This document shows, in pieces, positions 48,597-58,583 of a DNA stretch of 64,000 nucleotides. The notes under the pieces were generated by a model. The model was given only the letters and a program-made list of their open reading frames with translations, was not told the DNA's origin and did not search any database. The DNA is from Clostridiales bacterium 38-18. GTDB lineage: Bacteria > Bacillota > Clostridia > Peptostreptococcales > Acidaminobacteraceae. The stretch spans positions 487,132 to 551,131 of the forward strand of contig MKTL01000006.1 in assembly GCA_001897605.1 (NCBI GenBank), read 5' to 3'. Every line of letters starts with the position of its first letter. Positions within the stretch are counted from its first letter, which is position 1. The translations under genes were made by a program, and so were the position numbers.

Positions 48597-48809
48597 CTAG
48601 ATTCTATCTTGTGGTGGTTCTGGGATATTGACTTCTACTTCGCCACTCATTATTTCTTCAATAGCTATAGAAAGTGGTTTCTCAATATCGTGATCAATAG
48701 AATCATCCTCTCCATCTATAATATGTCTAGCTCTCTTAGCAGCGACGATACATAGCGCATAACGATTTCCTACTTTTTCAATTAACTCATCAATCGATGG
48801 TTTTAACAT
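48597..48809 (-). CDS. rpoZ: DNA-directed RNA polymerase omega subunit
   Basis: MLKPSIDELIEKVGNRYALCIVAAKRARHIIDGED...KPLSIAIEEIMSGEV; start set at 48809 after AAGGAGG. Confidence 0.95.
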   Translation of the reverse strand: MLKPSIDELIEKVGNRYALCIVAAKRARHIIDGEDDSIDHDIEKPLSIAIEEIMSGEVEVNIPEPPQDRI

Positions 48810-49422
48810 TTGTCTCCTCCTTAAATCTACGCACAATTTCTTTTATATCAGCATTGACGCGACACTTCTCAGCAGTAATAATCGCTTGAAGTATATCTGT
48901 TGCATGGTTAACAGTATCATTTACAATAAAATAATCATAATTTTTAATGAGTTCAATCTCACTGACTGCACTTGAAAGCCGCATTTTTAAGCTTTCAGGC
49001 GTTTCTGATCCCCGACCTTCAATTCTCGTTTTGAGCGTTTTCATCGAAGGTGGTAAAATAAACACAAACACACCCTCTGGGTATTTATTCTTAACCTGAA
49101 GTGCACCTTGTATATCGATTTCAAGCAAAACATTTTTTCCACTTGATATCTGCTCTACAACAAAATCCTTAGGTGTACCATAGTAGTTGTTATACACACA
49201 AGCATGTTCTAAAAACCCATTATTTTGGATCATATTTTCAAAGCGGTCTCTTGTTAAAAAGTGATAACTGATCCCGTCCTGTTCACCGTTTCTCGGTTGC
49301 CTTGTTGTTGCAGATACAGATACAAGTATCGAAGGATCTCTTTGAAGAAGCTCCTTACAAATTGTTCCCTTACCAGCTCCTGAAGGACCTGAGACTATGA
49401 TGAGTAATCCTTTATGATTCAT
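48790..49422 (-). CDS. gmk: Guanylate kinase
   Basis: GLLIIVSGPSGAGKGTICKELL ... SVSATTRQPRNGEQDGISYHFLTRDRFENMI. Confidence 0.98.
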   Translation of the reverse strand: MNHKGLLIIVSGPSGAGKGTICKELLQRDPSILVSVSATTRQPRNGEQDGISYHFLTRDRFENMIQNNGFLEHACVYNNYYGTPKDFVVEQISSGKNVLLEIDIQGALQVKNKYPEGVFVFILPPSMKTLKTRIEGRGSETPESLKMRLSSAVSEIELIKNYDYFIVNDTVNHATDILQAIITAEKCRVNADIKEIVRRFKEETNVKTID

Positions 49423-49439
49423 AAAAGCTCCCTTATCAA

Positions 49440-50324
49440 TTATTCGATATTTTGAATTTGCTCACGAATTTGCTCAATATCACTTTTAAGTTCGATCACT
49501 AAATTCGAAATGTCGATATCAGGTGATTTTGAACCAATGGTATTGACCTCTCTATTCAACTCTTGTACTAAGAAGTCTAATTTTCTACCGACAGGTTCAT
49601 TTGATGCCAATATCTTTCCAATTTGCTCTAAGTGTGAGTAGATTCTTACGATTTCTTCGTTGATATTTGTTTTATCCGCATAGATGGCAATTTCATTTGC
49701 CAATCGGATTTCATCAAGCTCCGCGTTTAATTCACTTAAAAGCTCAGAAATACGCTCCTTCATTTTCGTTTTATAGGCGTCCACAATTCGAGGTGCCTGG
49801 TGTTCAATGATAATAAGCGTTTTTCTTATACTTTCAACCTTAGAAAGAATGTCATTCTTAAGCTGTTGACCTTCTTGCTTCCTCATTTCAAGGATTCTTT
49901 CAATAGCTTGGTTGAGTGCTGGTTCAATAGAGCGCCAGTACTCCTCCTCACCTCTCTCTAGATAGGAAACGTCTATACCATCTTGTAATCTAGTTAACAT
50001 AGTCAATGAAATATCATCTCTTAACCCATATCGTGCTTGAATATCTTTGTAAATCTTAACATATTTATCTAATACGTCATAATTCGCAGTAACTTCATAA
50101 TTGTCAAAAGCCTTTTCATCTAGATTAATATATACGTCAATTCGACCTCTTGAAAGCTGTGCCTTAATTTTATTCTTAATACGGTCTTCAAAAACGTTTA
50201 GTTTTTTTGGCATTTTGATGATAATGTCGCAATATCTATTATTCACTGACTTAATCTCAAGTGTCACATCAAAGGCTTCATTACTGTGCTCGCCTCTGCC
50301 AAACCCCGTCATGCTATATATCAT
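49440..50324 (-). CDS. yicC: YicC/YloC family endoribonuclease-like protein
   Basis: MIYSMTGFGRGEHSNEAFDVTLEIKSVNNRYCDIIIKMPK ... VGRKLDFLVQELNREVNTIGSKS; start at 50324 after GGAGG. Confidence 0.95.
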   Translation of the reverse strand: MIYSMTGFGRGEHSNEAFDVTLEIKSVNNRYCDIIIKMPKKLNVFEDRIKNKIKAQLSRGRIDVYINLDEKAFDNYEVTANYDVLDKYVKIYKDIQARYGLRDDISLTMLTRLQDGIDVSYLERGEEEYWRSIEPALNQAIERILEMRKQEGQQLKNDILSKVESIRKTLIIIEHQAPRIVDAYKTKMKERISELLSELNAELDEIRLANEIAIYADKTNINEEIVRIYSHLEQIGKILASNEPVGRKLDFLVQELNREVNTIGSKSPDIDISNLVIELKSDIEQIREQIQNIE

Positions 50325-50471
50325 GGCTACCTCCAAAATCTTTACATCATTAAATTATAGCATAGTATAACTCGATTATTCAAGTGAAAGCCACAGCTCA
50401 ATCCTATGAAAATAAGTTGAAAACTTAATCAAGACCATTTCTACAAGTTATTCTAGGTAACTTATGTTCAA

Positions 50472-50500
50472 TTGAAGTCTAAAAGAATAAATGTTATACT
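50472..50500 (+). promoter_or_regulatory. Candidate promoter for rqcH
   Basis: TTGAAG-17 nt-TATACT, 30 nt upstream of the chosen start. Confidence 0.55.
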
Positions 50501-50529
50501 TTCTAATGAAACTTACAAAGGAGGCCCAT

Positions 50530-52275
50530 ATGTCATTTGATGGTCTACTCATGCAAAAATTAACCCTAGAGCTAAAACAGTCCATAGAGGGTGGTCGTAT
50601 AGATAAAGTTTTTCAGCCTGAAAAGGATGAGCTCTCACTAATGATAAGAGGAAGCGCGGGCAATCAGCAATTGTTTATTTCAGTTGACGCATCGATGCCT
50701 TTTTTTGCTTTAATTGAAGAAAAGAAAGAAAATCCGCAGGCACCACCAATGTTTTGTATGCTGATGCGTAAACATTTGTCTGGTGGAAAAATCCAAAGCA
50801 TCAATCAATTGGGTTATGAACGTATTCTTGTTATTGAGATCGAATCCAAAAATGAACTTGGAGATTTTGAATTAAAGAAGCTAATAGTTGAAATTATGGG
50901 AAAACACTCGAATATAATTTTAACCAAGGCAGATTTTACTATAATCGACAGCATTAAAAGAATCACGCCTGATATGAGCCGAGTTAGATCCATTCTACCT
51001 GGCTTAAAATACACCTTTATTCCCTCAGACAAAATCGACTTTTCAGAGAATAATGACCGTTTACTAGAAGCACTTTTTGAACATCATTCTGAGCAAAAGC
51101 TTGCTAAATCTTTATACATGACTATACAAGGCTTTAGTCCTTTGATCTCAAGCTATATTTGTCTAAAAATCGGTGTAGACTCTGATTTTATCGTTTCACA
51201 GCTAACAGAAATTCATAAAATAGAACTCAAACGTCAATTTGATATAATTCGCGCTCAGCATTCAAACGGCTATGTCTATACAGATGAAACTGGTCTGTCG
51301 AAAATGATTTACTTCTTACCCGATATGCGACCTGATTTAAAGCAAATCAAATTTGTCACCCTTTCTGAGGCACTTGAAAGGTTTTTTTTAAAGTCAAATA
51401 GAGAGCATAAAATGCATCAAAAAACCTTGACGCTTAAAAAGACGCTCGCCCAGAGAATTGAAAGATATCGTGCTAAGCTTGGTAAGCAGGAGCTTGAAAA
51501 GAATGATGCTGAAAATGCGGATCAGTACAAAATATTAGGTGAATTAATACTCGCAAATCTTTACACTCTTGAAAAGGGAATGAACAAAGCCATCGTTCTT
51601 AACTATTATCAAGATCCAGCAGAATCAATTCAGATCGAACTGGATACACGACTTGAGCCTACTGAAAATGCACAAGCTTATTTTAAGAAATACAACAAGC
51701 TCAAAAAAGCAGCAGTCGAGCTAGATCATCATATTCAGGAAACAAAGCTCGATGTCAATTATCTTGAAGAGGTTCTCACCCACCTTGAAAATAGTGAGGA
51801 TAACAAGATCATTGAAGACATAAAAACGGAGCTTATCGAGCAGGGCTATATAAAAGGCAGAGTACAAAAGAAAAAAGCAAATGCAAAAGTGCAATATAAG
51901 ACCTTTACTTCACATAATGGCTATGAAATTCTAGTTGGAAAAAGTAGTCTTCAAAATGATTTCTTAACGACCAAATTCGCCTCAAATAAAGACATTTGGC
52001 TACACACAAAAGACATTCCTGGTTCGCATGTCATTATTAGAACAGAAGGATCAACACCAGACGAGCAAACCCTTTATGAGGCAGCCTTAATTGCAGCCTA
52101 TTACTCAAAAGCAAAGGATTCAAGTAACGTTCCGGTAGATTACACGTTAATCAAGCATGTTTCAAAGCCTAGCGGTTCGAAACCTGGAATGGTTATTTAC
52201 ACACATCAAAGGACGTTGTTCGTTACACCTTCGTATGATGCCGTTCACACCCTTATGAACAGTGCACTAAATTAG
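50530..52275 (+). CDS. rqcH: Ribosome quality control factor RqcH (NFACT / FbpA-like)
   Basis: MSFDGLLMQKLTLELKQSIEGGRIDKVFQPEKDELSL ... C-terminal NFACT-R (GYEILVGKSSLQNDFLTTKFASNKDIWLHTKDIPGSHVII); start after GGAGG. Confidence 0.95.
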   Translation: MSFDGLLMQKLTLELKQSIEGGRIDKVFQPEKDELSLMIRGSAGNQQLFISVDASMPFFALIEEKKENPQAPPMFCMLMRKHLSGGKIQSINQLGYERILVIEIESKNELGDFELKKLIVEIMGKHSNIILTKADFTIIDSIKRITPDMSRVRSILPGLKYTFIPSDKIDFSENNDRLLEALFEHHSEQKLAKSLYMTIQGFSPLISSYICLKIGVDSDFIVSQLTEIHKIELKRQFDIIRAQHSNGYVYTDETGLSKMIYFLPDMRPDLKQIKFVTLSEALERFFLKSNREHKMHQKTLTLKKTLAQRIERYRAKLGKQELEKNDAENADQYKILGELILANLYTLEKGMNKAIVLNYYQDPAESIQIELDTRLEPTENAQAYFKKYNKLKKAAVELDHHIQETKLDVNYLEEVLTHLENSEDNKIIEDIKTELIEQGYIKGRVQKKKANAKVQYKTFTSHNGYEILVGKSSLQNDFLTTKFASNKDIWLHTKDIPGSHVIIRTEGSTPDEQTLYEAALIAAYYSKAKDSSNVPVDYTLIKHVSKPSGSKPGMVIYTHQRTLFVTPSYDAVHTLMNSALN

Positions 52276-52283
52276 GAGGTCAT

Positions 52284-53039
52284 ATGAGCAAAAAAACAAT
52301 TATTCCAATCATGATAATAATTGGAGCTGTATTTATTGTATCGATTTTAATCAATTTTTACCTCTTTAAAATCAAGAAGGATACCTTCGAAATTGGGATG
52401 CTCAATTACGATAGAAGAGAGTTTGAATTGGTAGCTACTGATTTTCCGTACACCATTAAGCTCGTTCAATTTGATGCAGAGGATGAACTACTTCAGGCGT
52501 ACCTTTCAAATGACATAGATGCAATTGTAATCGACGGTTTCTCATATGTAAAGCAATATGGTGACTTTCAAGGTGGAAGGGCTGTTCTTTCAAAGAAAAC
52601 ACCCTTTATCATAAAAAAGTCTGACCTTTCCAAGCCTCCTGATAAAATTGGTAGTGCGTACGAATGGCTTCTAGTTAATTACAACACGCACGCCAGAAAT
52701 ATCTTCAAAAATACGACCTCAGCATTAAATGCTTTACTCGAAAATCAAGTGGATGAAGTATTATTACCTGAAAAAATGCTTGAAAATGCATCCGGCGATT
52801 CTACGATAACGCATTTCGGAGATATCGAAATGCTACTCATCGTCAATAGCCTCTGGCTTCATAAGGATCAGGACGAGTCCCTCGATTTGATACGCACCTT
52901 AGAGCAAATTACCAGTGATCAATTTATCACGCCAACAGAATCCGGACTAAATGCCATAGTGACCAAATTGTTTTCATCTGAAATAATTGAAACAAGGTAT
53001 TATTATAAAGATCTTGTTTATACAACTGACACTAGGTAA
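52284..53039 (+). CDS. Membrane-anchored protein resembling periplasmic substrate-binding domains; unknown function
   Basis: N-terminal TM anchor (IIPIMIIIGAVFIVSILINFYLF) then a domain with SBP-like alternation (EIGMLNYDRREFELVATDFPYTIKLVQFDAEDELLQAYLSNDIDAIVIDGFSYV); starts 8 nt after the rqcH stop. Confidence 0.6.
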   Translation: MSKKTIIPIMIIIGAVFIVSILINFYLFKIKKDTFEIGMLNYDRREFELVATDFPYTIKLVQFDAEDELLQAYLSNDIDAIVIDGFSYVKQYGDFQGGRAVLSKKTPFIIKKSDLSKPPDKIGSAYEWLLVNYNTHARNIFKNTTSALNALLENQVDEVLLPEKMLENASGDSTITHFGDIEMLLIVNSLWLHKDQDESLDLIRTLEQITSDQFITPTESGLNAIVTKLFSSEIIETRYYYKDLVYTTDTR

Positions 53040-53138
53040 TATTCACTATTCCCTGTTCATTTGTTTATACTTTATTCATAATTATATTTTATACTCTAAA
53101 TAAACAATTACTAAAGAATAGATATAGGTTGGTGTCTT

Positions 53139-53783
53139 ATGAAACAAACTTCGCATTTTAACGCAATACAGATCTTAGGTATAATGCTATCCGGGTTGGG
53201 ATTAATCTGCGTTGCTTTTCCTACCTTTGTAGGTCTGTTTGCAGTTAGAGCAATTACATTTTTATTTTTAATCCTTGGCTTTTACTCACTTGTTTTCGCT
53301 TTGTTTGTAAAAAGTAAATTGACGATTTTGGTCAGTTTTTCAATATTAGTTGTAGGACTTTATGCGTTTATCAATCCTCAATATGTATTATTCATGCTGG
53401 GTATTGGCTGCTTTATCTTAGGGTTAAATGGTATTTTTTTAACCTTCTCAAAATTCAAAAAGCAAAGTGAAAGTACATTGATTTCATCTATTGCACTTAT
53501 GCTACTTGGCGTGTTTGCGATGCTTAATACAAAGGCAGCTTTATCGTCTGTCATTATGATATTAGGTATTATCATTGTATTTGTTGGGATTATGCTTATC
53601 TTTGTAGGCAAAACACTTCCCTTTACAAATAGAACACAGCGGAAAACGGGGCCATTTGTATTTACCTTTAGTTCCACATTTTCGCCACAAGAGCCTAAAC
53701 CCGAACCCAAGCCGAACAACAGGGTCATCATCAATATTGATGATGATGACGTTGAAGAGATTGATTTTAAAGATGTTGACTAA
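53139..53783 (+). CDS. Multi-TM membrane protein, possibly DUF308/HdeD-like
   Basis: About six hydrophobic helices in repeated pairs followed by an acidic C-terminal tail (IDDDDVEEIDFKDVD). Confidence 0.55.
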   Translation: MKQTSHFNAIQILGIMLSGLGLICVAFPTFVGLFAVRAITFLFLILGFYSLVFALFVKSKLTILVSFSILVVGLYAFINPQYVLFMLGIGCFILGLNGIFLTFSKFKKQSESTLISSIALMLLGVFAMLNTKAALSSVIMILGIIIVFVGIMLIFVGKTLPFTNRTQRKTGPFVFTFSSTFSPQEPKPEPKPNNRVIINIDDDDVEEIDFKDVD

Positions 53784-53796
53784 TATTATTATTTTT

Positions 53797-53821
53797 AAAG
53801 CGACGGATTATTCGTCGCTTT
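53797..53821 (+). terminator. Terminator downstream of the DUF308-like gene
   Basis: AAAGCGACG-GATTATT-CGTCGCTTT followed by CTTGATTTTTT. Confidence 0.8.
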
Positions 53822-53933
53822 CTTGATTTTTTGTACGTAACTTTCTTAGTGAATTATTAGAAAAAACATGTTAAACTATAATAAATCTGACGATTTAGAA
53901 TTATCAATCTATTCACATTAAGGGGTGCAAGCT

Positions 53934-55538
53934 ATGTTTAAAACGTTCTCATTCAAATTATTTTTAGGATTACTTATCTATACAATAGTCGCTGTAGGCC
54001 TAAGCTACTTCGAGCTAAATCTCCTTGTAACTACAGGTATTTTAATCGTCCTTCTCATTACCTTGACACTTATTTACCACTTGTCCCTACGAAATCAGGT
54101 TCGATATGTTTCGGAATATCTTGAACGCCTCGGAAGTGGCGATGTCACTGTAAAAGCCAGCAAACACCTATCCAAAGATTTTACTGTTATTACTGAAATC
54201 GTCTCATCTAGCAATAAAAGTACAAAATCCATTATTGGAAAAATGTTAACCACTTCTGAACAACTATTAAATCTAATCGAAACCATTAAGCGTTCTGGCG
54301 ATGAAATGGAAAAATCATTCTCTCAGGTAACAGAAAATGTCTCTGAAATCTCTCAATCCGTGGATAACATGTCAAAGGAATCACTAGATATGCAGCACGA
54401 TGCAGAAACCATGAGAAAAGATATGCACAGTGTTTCATCAAATTCTGAAACCGCTGAAGAAATTGCCAAGCTTATGAAGGCCAATCTAGATATTAACAAT
54501 AAAAACACACTAGAGCTTATCAATCGTATGAAGCAAAGCGCTCATAGAAATACACTTGTCTCAGAGGAGGTTTCTCTTCTTCGATCAGAAATGCATAAAA
54601 TCATTGAAATTGTCAATGTGATCAGTAATATTTCTTCACAGACTAACCTACTTGCTTTGAACGCATCTATTGAAGCTGCAAGGGCTGGGGAAGCTGGTAA
54701 GGGCTTCGCAGTCGTAGCTGAGGAGGTTCGTAAGCTTGCTGAGCAATCCAACGAATCCTCTGAAGGTATCAGTCGAATGATTGATGATATTGTTAGAAAA
54801 ACAGAAGCCATTACTTCTAAAATTTCAGATGAAGTTAACAATGCCAATGAAAACGTTAAATTCGCAGACGATTCAAACGAACTATTAACGGTGAGCTATG
54901 AATCTGTTGAAAATACACTTTCTATTATCCGCGAAATCATTCAACAAATCGACCATCAGACGACGTCTACTGAAGACGTTTACAAACTGATAAAGAACAT
55001 TTCTGAGGAAAGTCAACAGGTAACTGCAAATATTGAAGAAACTGCTGCACTCACAGAGGTTCAGTTGATCAGTTTAAGCACGATTGTCTCTTCATTAGAT
55101 CATCTTTTAGGCATATCCAACGCACTTGGTTTGGTAGTTAATGAATATAAAAAGGGATTGAAAATTAGCAATGATGTTAAACAAAAAATAAATGCGTCTC
55201 TAAAAATGCTGAAAGGCGAAGCAGAATCAATGGGCAAAGCCGGTATACACTCCATAAACAAAGCACAGCTGGCAAATCTTAAAGCGAAATCTTCAGATTA
55301 TGAATTACTTGCCCTACTTGACCGCGACGGGATAGCCTATGTATTTTCACAAGAAACAGGGGCAAGTCGAATCGACGCTTCGCATCGACCTTTTTTCAAG
55401 CACAGTATCAAGGGAGAGGATTATATTTCTGAGCCTTATATTTCTTCCTTAACTGAGAATTATTGCATAAGCATTGCAACGCCAATCAAAACTAATTCAG
55501 AAGTGGTTGGTGTAATTGTACTGGATATAACCATCTAG
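53934..55538 (+). CDS. Methyl-accepting chemotaxis protein with C-terminal Cache/PDC-like domain
   Basis: MCP hairpin tip [44 protein letters not shown]; two closely spaced N-terminal TMs; C-terminus ...[72 protein letters not shown]. Confidence 0.92.
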   Translation: MFKTFSFKLFLGLLIYTIVAVGLSYFELNLLVTTGILIVLLITLTLIYHLSLRNQVRYVSEYLERLGSGDVTVKASKHLSKDFTVITEIVSSSNKSTKSIIGKMLTTSEQLLNLIETIKRSGDEMEKSFSQVTENVSEISQSVDNMSKESLDMQHDAETMRKDMHSVSSNSETAEEIAKLMKANLDINNKNTLELINRMKQSAHRNTLVSEEVSLLRSEMHKIIEIVNVISNISSQTNLLALNASIEAARAGEAGKGFAVVAEEVRKLAEQSNESSEGISRMIDDIVRKTEAITSKISDEVNNANENVKFADDSNELLTVSYESVENTLSIIREIIQQIDHQTTSTEDVYKLIKNISEESQQVTANIEETAALTEVQLISLSTIVSSLDHLLGISNALGLVVNEYKKGLKISNDVKQKINASLKMLKGEAESMGKAGIHSINKAQLANLKAKSSDYELLALLDRDGIAYVFSQETGASRIDASHRPFFKHSIKGEDYISEPYISSLTENYCISIATPIKTNSEVVGVIVLDITI

Positions 55539-55558
55539 ATTTTTAGAACTCAGAACTT

Positions 55559-55594
55559 AAAAATGTGCAGACCCTAAATGGATCTGCACATTTT

Positions 55595-55595
<1 letters not shown>
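55559..55595. terminator. Bidirectional terminator between the MCP and pyrR
   Basis: AAAATGTGCAGA-loop-TCTGCACATTTTTT between convergent genes. Confidence 0.85.
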
Positions 55596-56146
<551 letters not shown>

Positions 56147-57076
56147 TTATCTTGAAGATTGACACTTTTTAATTAATTCTTGAAAATACTCTGGAAGCTC
56201 AGCTTCGAATGTCATTAGTTCACCTGTTGTAGGATGAATAAAGCCGAGCATCTTTGCATGTAGTGCTTGTCCTTCATGCTTAACGCGCTCACTTTTTGCC
56301 CCGTACACTGGATCACCTAAAATTGGATAACCCAGCATTGCCATATGGACTCTTATCTGATGGGTTCTACCAGTTTCTAATTTTAATTTGATCAGGGTGT
56401 GATATTTATAGCGCTCAACGACCTCATAATGCGTTACAGCCTCTCTCCCACCTTGAAGAACACACATCCTCTTCCTATCCTGAGGGTGTCTACCAATCGG
56501 TGCATTTATCATTCCCGAATTGTCTTTTACAACGCCATTGACGATAGCGACATACTCTCTAAGTGAACTTTTATCCTTAAGCTGAGCTGCTAAGGATTCA
56601 TGAGCCCTATCGTTTTTTGCAATCATCAGTAGTCCGGAGGTATCCTTGTCAATCCGATGAACGATGCCAGGTCGAATCACACCATTGATTGAGGAAAGTC
56701 TTTCTGAAAAGTACATTAACGCATTAACCAATGTACCTGTATAATTACCAGGCGCGGGATGCACTACCATTCCCTGAGGCTTATTCACGACGATAACATC
56801 ATCGTCTTCATACACGATATCCAGAGGAATATTCTCAGCCTCAATTTTAAGAATTTCTGGATCTGGTATGATAATTTCAACCGAATCGTCAACTTTGACG
56901 ATTTGCTTTTTTATTTGACAGATAGAACCGTTTATACTTACGCGCTCCTCTGAAATTAACTTCTGAATATAGCTCCTTGATAAATCTGCCATTTCTTGAC
57001 TTAGATAAACATCTAATCGCAAGGGTACATCGTCATTTATCAAGGTTATTTTATTGGATAATTGTCCCATTTCCAC
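56147..57076 (-). CDS. rluD: RluD-family pseudouridine synthase
   Basis: S4 domain, then GIVHRIDKDTSGLLMIAKNDRAHESLAAQLKDKS and ETGRTHQIRVHMAMLGYPILGDPVYG. Confidence 0.96.
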   Translation of the reverse strand: MEMGQLSNKITLINDDVPLRLDVYLSQEMADLSRSYIQKLISEERVSINGSICQIKKQIVKVDDSVEIIIPDPEILKIEAENIPLDIVYEDDDVIVVNKPQGMVVHPAPGNYTGTLVNALMYFSERLSSINGVIRPGIVHRIDKDTSGLLMIAKNDRAHESLAAQLKDKSSLREYVAIVNGVVKDNSGMINAPIGRHPQDRKRMCVLQGGREAVTHYEVVERYKYHTLIKLKLETGRTHQIRVHMAMLGYPILGDPVYGAKSERVKHEGQALHAKMLGFIHPTTGELMTFEAELPEYFQELIKKCQSSR

Positions 57077-57209
57077 ACCTCAACGTCCTTCTATTATAAC
57101 TATTATCAAACATTTAATCAATTTATTACAATAAAAATGCATACTTCTTTTTTGTTTTTGGTATAATAAGAAAATCAGTAATAACAGTATAAACAACCTT
57201 GGAGGATCC

Positions 57210-57989
57210 ATGGATCAATATAGAGTTAAAAAAATTATACAAATCGCAACACAGACTGGAAAAATCATGCTGCAAAATGGCGCTGAAACCTATCGTGTGG
57301 AAGATACCGTTCAAAGAATGGCTGAATCGCGTGGTTTGTCTGAGGTTAACGTTTTCGTTATACCAACTGGCATTATTATAAGTGCAACTTATAATGATAT
57401 GACCATTAGTTTGTTAGAGCGCGTTAATCCTGAGGGGATAGATTTAGAATGTATCGATCGAGCAAATGCCTTCTCTAGAGAATTTACTTCTACCGAAATG
57501 ACACTTGAAGCTGCAGAAGAAAGAATACAAGATCTTAATAGTCCGCCTCGCTTTAAAAAATGGATAAGAGTACTTTCAAGTGGTATGGGAGGCGGCTTCT
57601 TCGTTTTAATGTTTGGAGGTACTGCCATTGAATTTCTAATTGGCTATTTGGCTTCGTCCTTGACGGTTCTATGGACGGAGGCACTTGATAATAAGCATCT
57701 AAATTTTTTTATTAAGAACATTTTAGGTGGCTTTGCAGCTGCACTCTTTGGTGTCGTATTTGTTAGATTTATTGGTATTTTCGATCTATCAGCCTCAATT
57801 AACACCGTCATCATCGGTCCCTTAATGACATTGGTGCCTGGGGTTTCATTAACCAATGGTATTCGTGACCTAATCTCAGGTGAACTATTAGCAGGAAGCG
57901 CAAAAATTATGGAAGCACTTTTTATTGCCATCGCACTAGCATTTGGTGTCGGTATGGTATTACAATTTAGTTTAAAATTCATCTCTTAG
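57210..57989 (+). CDS. Threonine/serine exporter family protein, N-terminal half type (ThrE, DUF1212)
   Basis: LQNGAETYRVEDTVQRMAESRGLSEVNVFVIPTGIIISATYND ... followed by TM segments with PLMTLVPGVSLTNGIRDLISGELLAG. Confidence 0.93.
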   Translation: MDQYRVKKIIQIATQTGKIMLQNGAETYRVEDTVQRMAESRGLSEVNVFVIPTGIIISATYNDMTISLLERVNPEGIDLECIDRANAFSREFTSTEMTLEAAEERIQDLNSPPRFKKWIRVLSSGMGGGFFVLMFGGTAIEFLIGYLASSLTVLWTEALDNKHLNFFIKNILGGFAAALFGVVFVRFIGIFDLSASINTVIIGPLMTLVPGVSLTNGIRDLISGELLAGSAKIMEALFIAIALAFGVGMVLQFSLKFIS

Positions 57990-57998
57990 GAGTCAAAT

Positions 57999-58457
57999 AT
58001 GATCTATGTTGCACAAGCATTTTATTCATTCTTAAGCGTAGTCGGATTTTCAGTCCTGTTCAATTTACCCAGACGGCTAATTATAGCTGCAAGCTTATCG
58101 GGTATGATTGGTTGGCTACTTTATTTCTATTTTCAATCCATTCAAACCACCAATTTTATTCTGCCAGCATTTGCAGGTTCTATTGCGGTAGGTTTGGTTG
58201 GAGAAATTTTAGCAGCTGTAAAAAAACATCCTGCTACCCTTTTTATCATCCCTGGAATAATCCCTTTTGTACCTGGATATGGAATCTACTATACCATGCT
58301 TCACATTGTGGAAAAGGATTTTAATTCTGCTTTAACAACTGGTGCAGAGTCACTTTTTATCGCCATATCCATTGCTTGTGGCATTGTTCTTGCAACTTCT
58401 TTTGTAAGAATTATAAGACCTAACCTAGAAAAATGGCTTACTAAAAAAGCGAAGTAG
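57999..58457 (+). CDS. Threonine/serine exporter family protein, C-terminal half type (ThrE2, DUF3815)
   Basis: TM protein with VALVGEILAAVKKHPATLFIIPGIIPFVPGYGIYYTMLHIVEKDF-like motif; 9 nt after the first half. Confidence 0.92.
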   Translation: MIYVAQAFYSFLSVVGFSVLFNLPRRLIIAASLSGMIGWLLYFYFQSIQTTNFILPAFAGSIAVGLVGEILAAVKKHPATLFIIPGIIPFVPGYGIYYTMLHIVEKDFNSALTTGAESLFIAISIACGIVLATSFVRIIRPNLEKWLTKKAK

Positions 58458-58481
58458 ATGCTAAGCATCGACCTCGCTTTT
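58444..58481 (+). terminator. Terminator overlapping the end of the thrE pair
   Basis: AAAAGCGA...GATGC-TAA-GCATC...TCGCTTTT; the stem begins inside the last codons. Confidence 0.7.
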
Positions 58482-58532
58482 ATTATTGATTGTAAACTTA
58501 TTATTGCTTGTAAACTGATTATCGATTACACC
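58482..58532. repeat. 18-bp imperfect tandem repeat, about 2.8 copies
   Basis: ATTATTGATTGTAAACTT / ATTATTGCTTGTAAACTG / ATTATCGATTACACC. Confidence 0.7.
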
Positions 58533-58583
58533 ATTTTAAGTATTCCGCTATTACAAAGTATTGAGTCGGAATCTAAAGGGTAT

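Noticed and set aside
53378-53734. Minus-strand 118-aa ORF
   Set aside because: Antisense to the DUF308-like gene, which has the more plausible membrane-protein composition and its own terminator.
57644-57982. Minus-strand 112-aa ORF
   Set aside because: Antisense to thrE.
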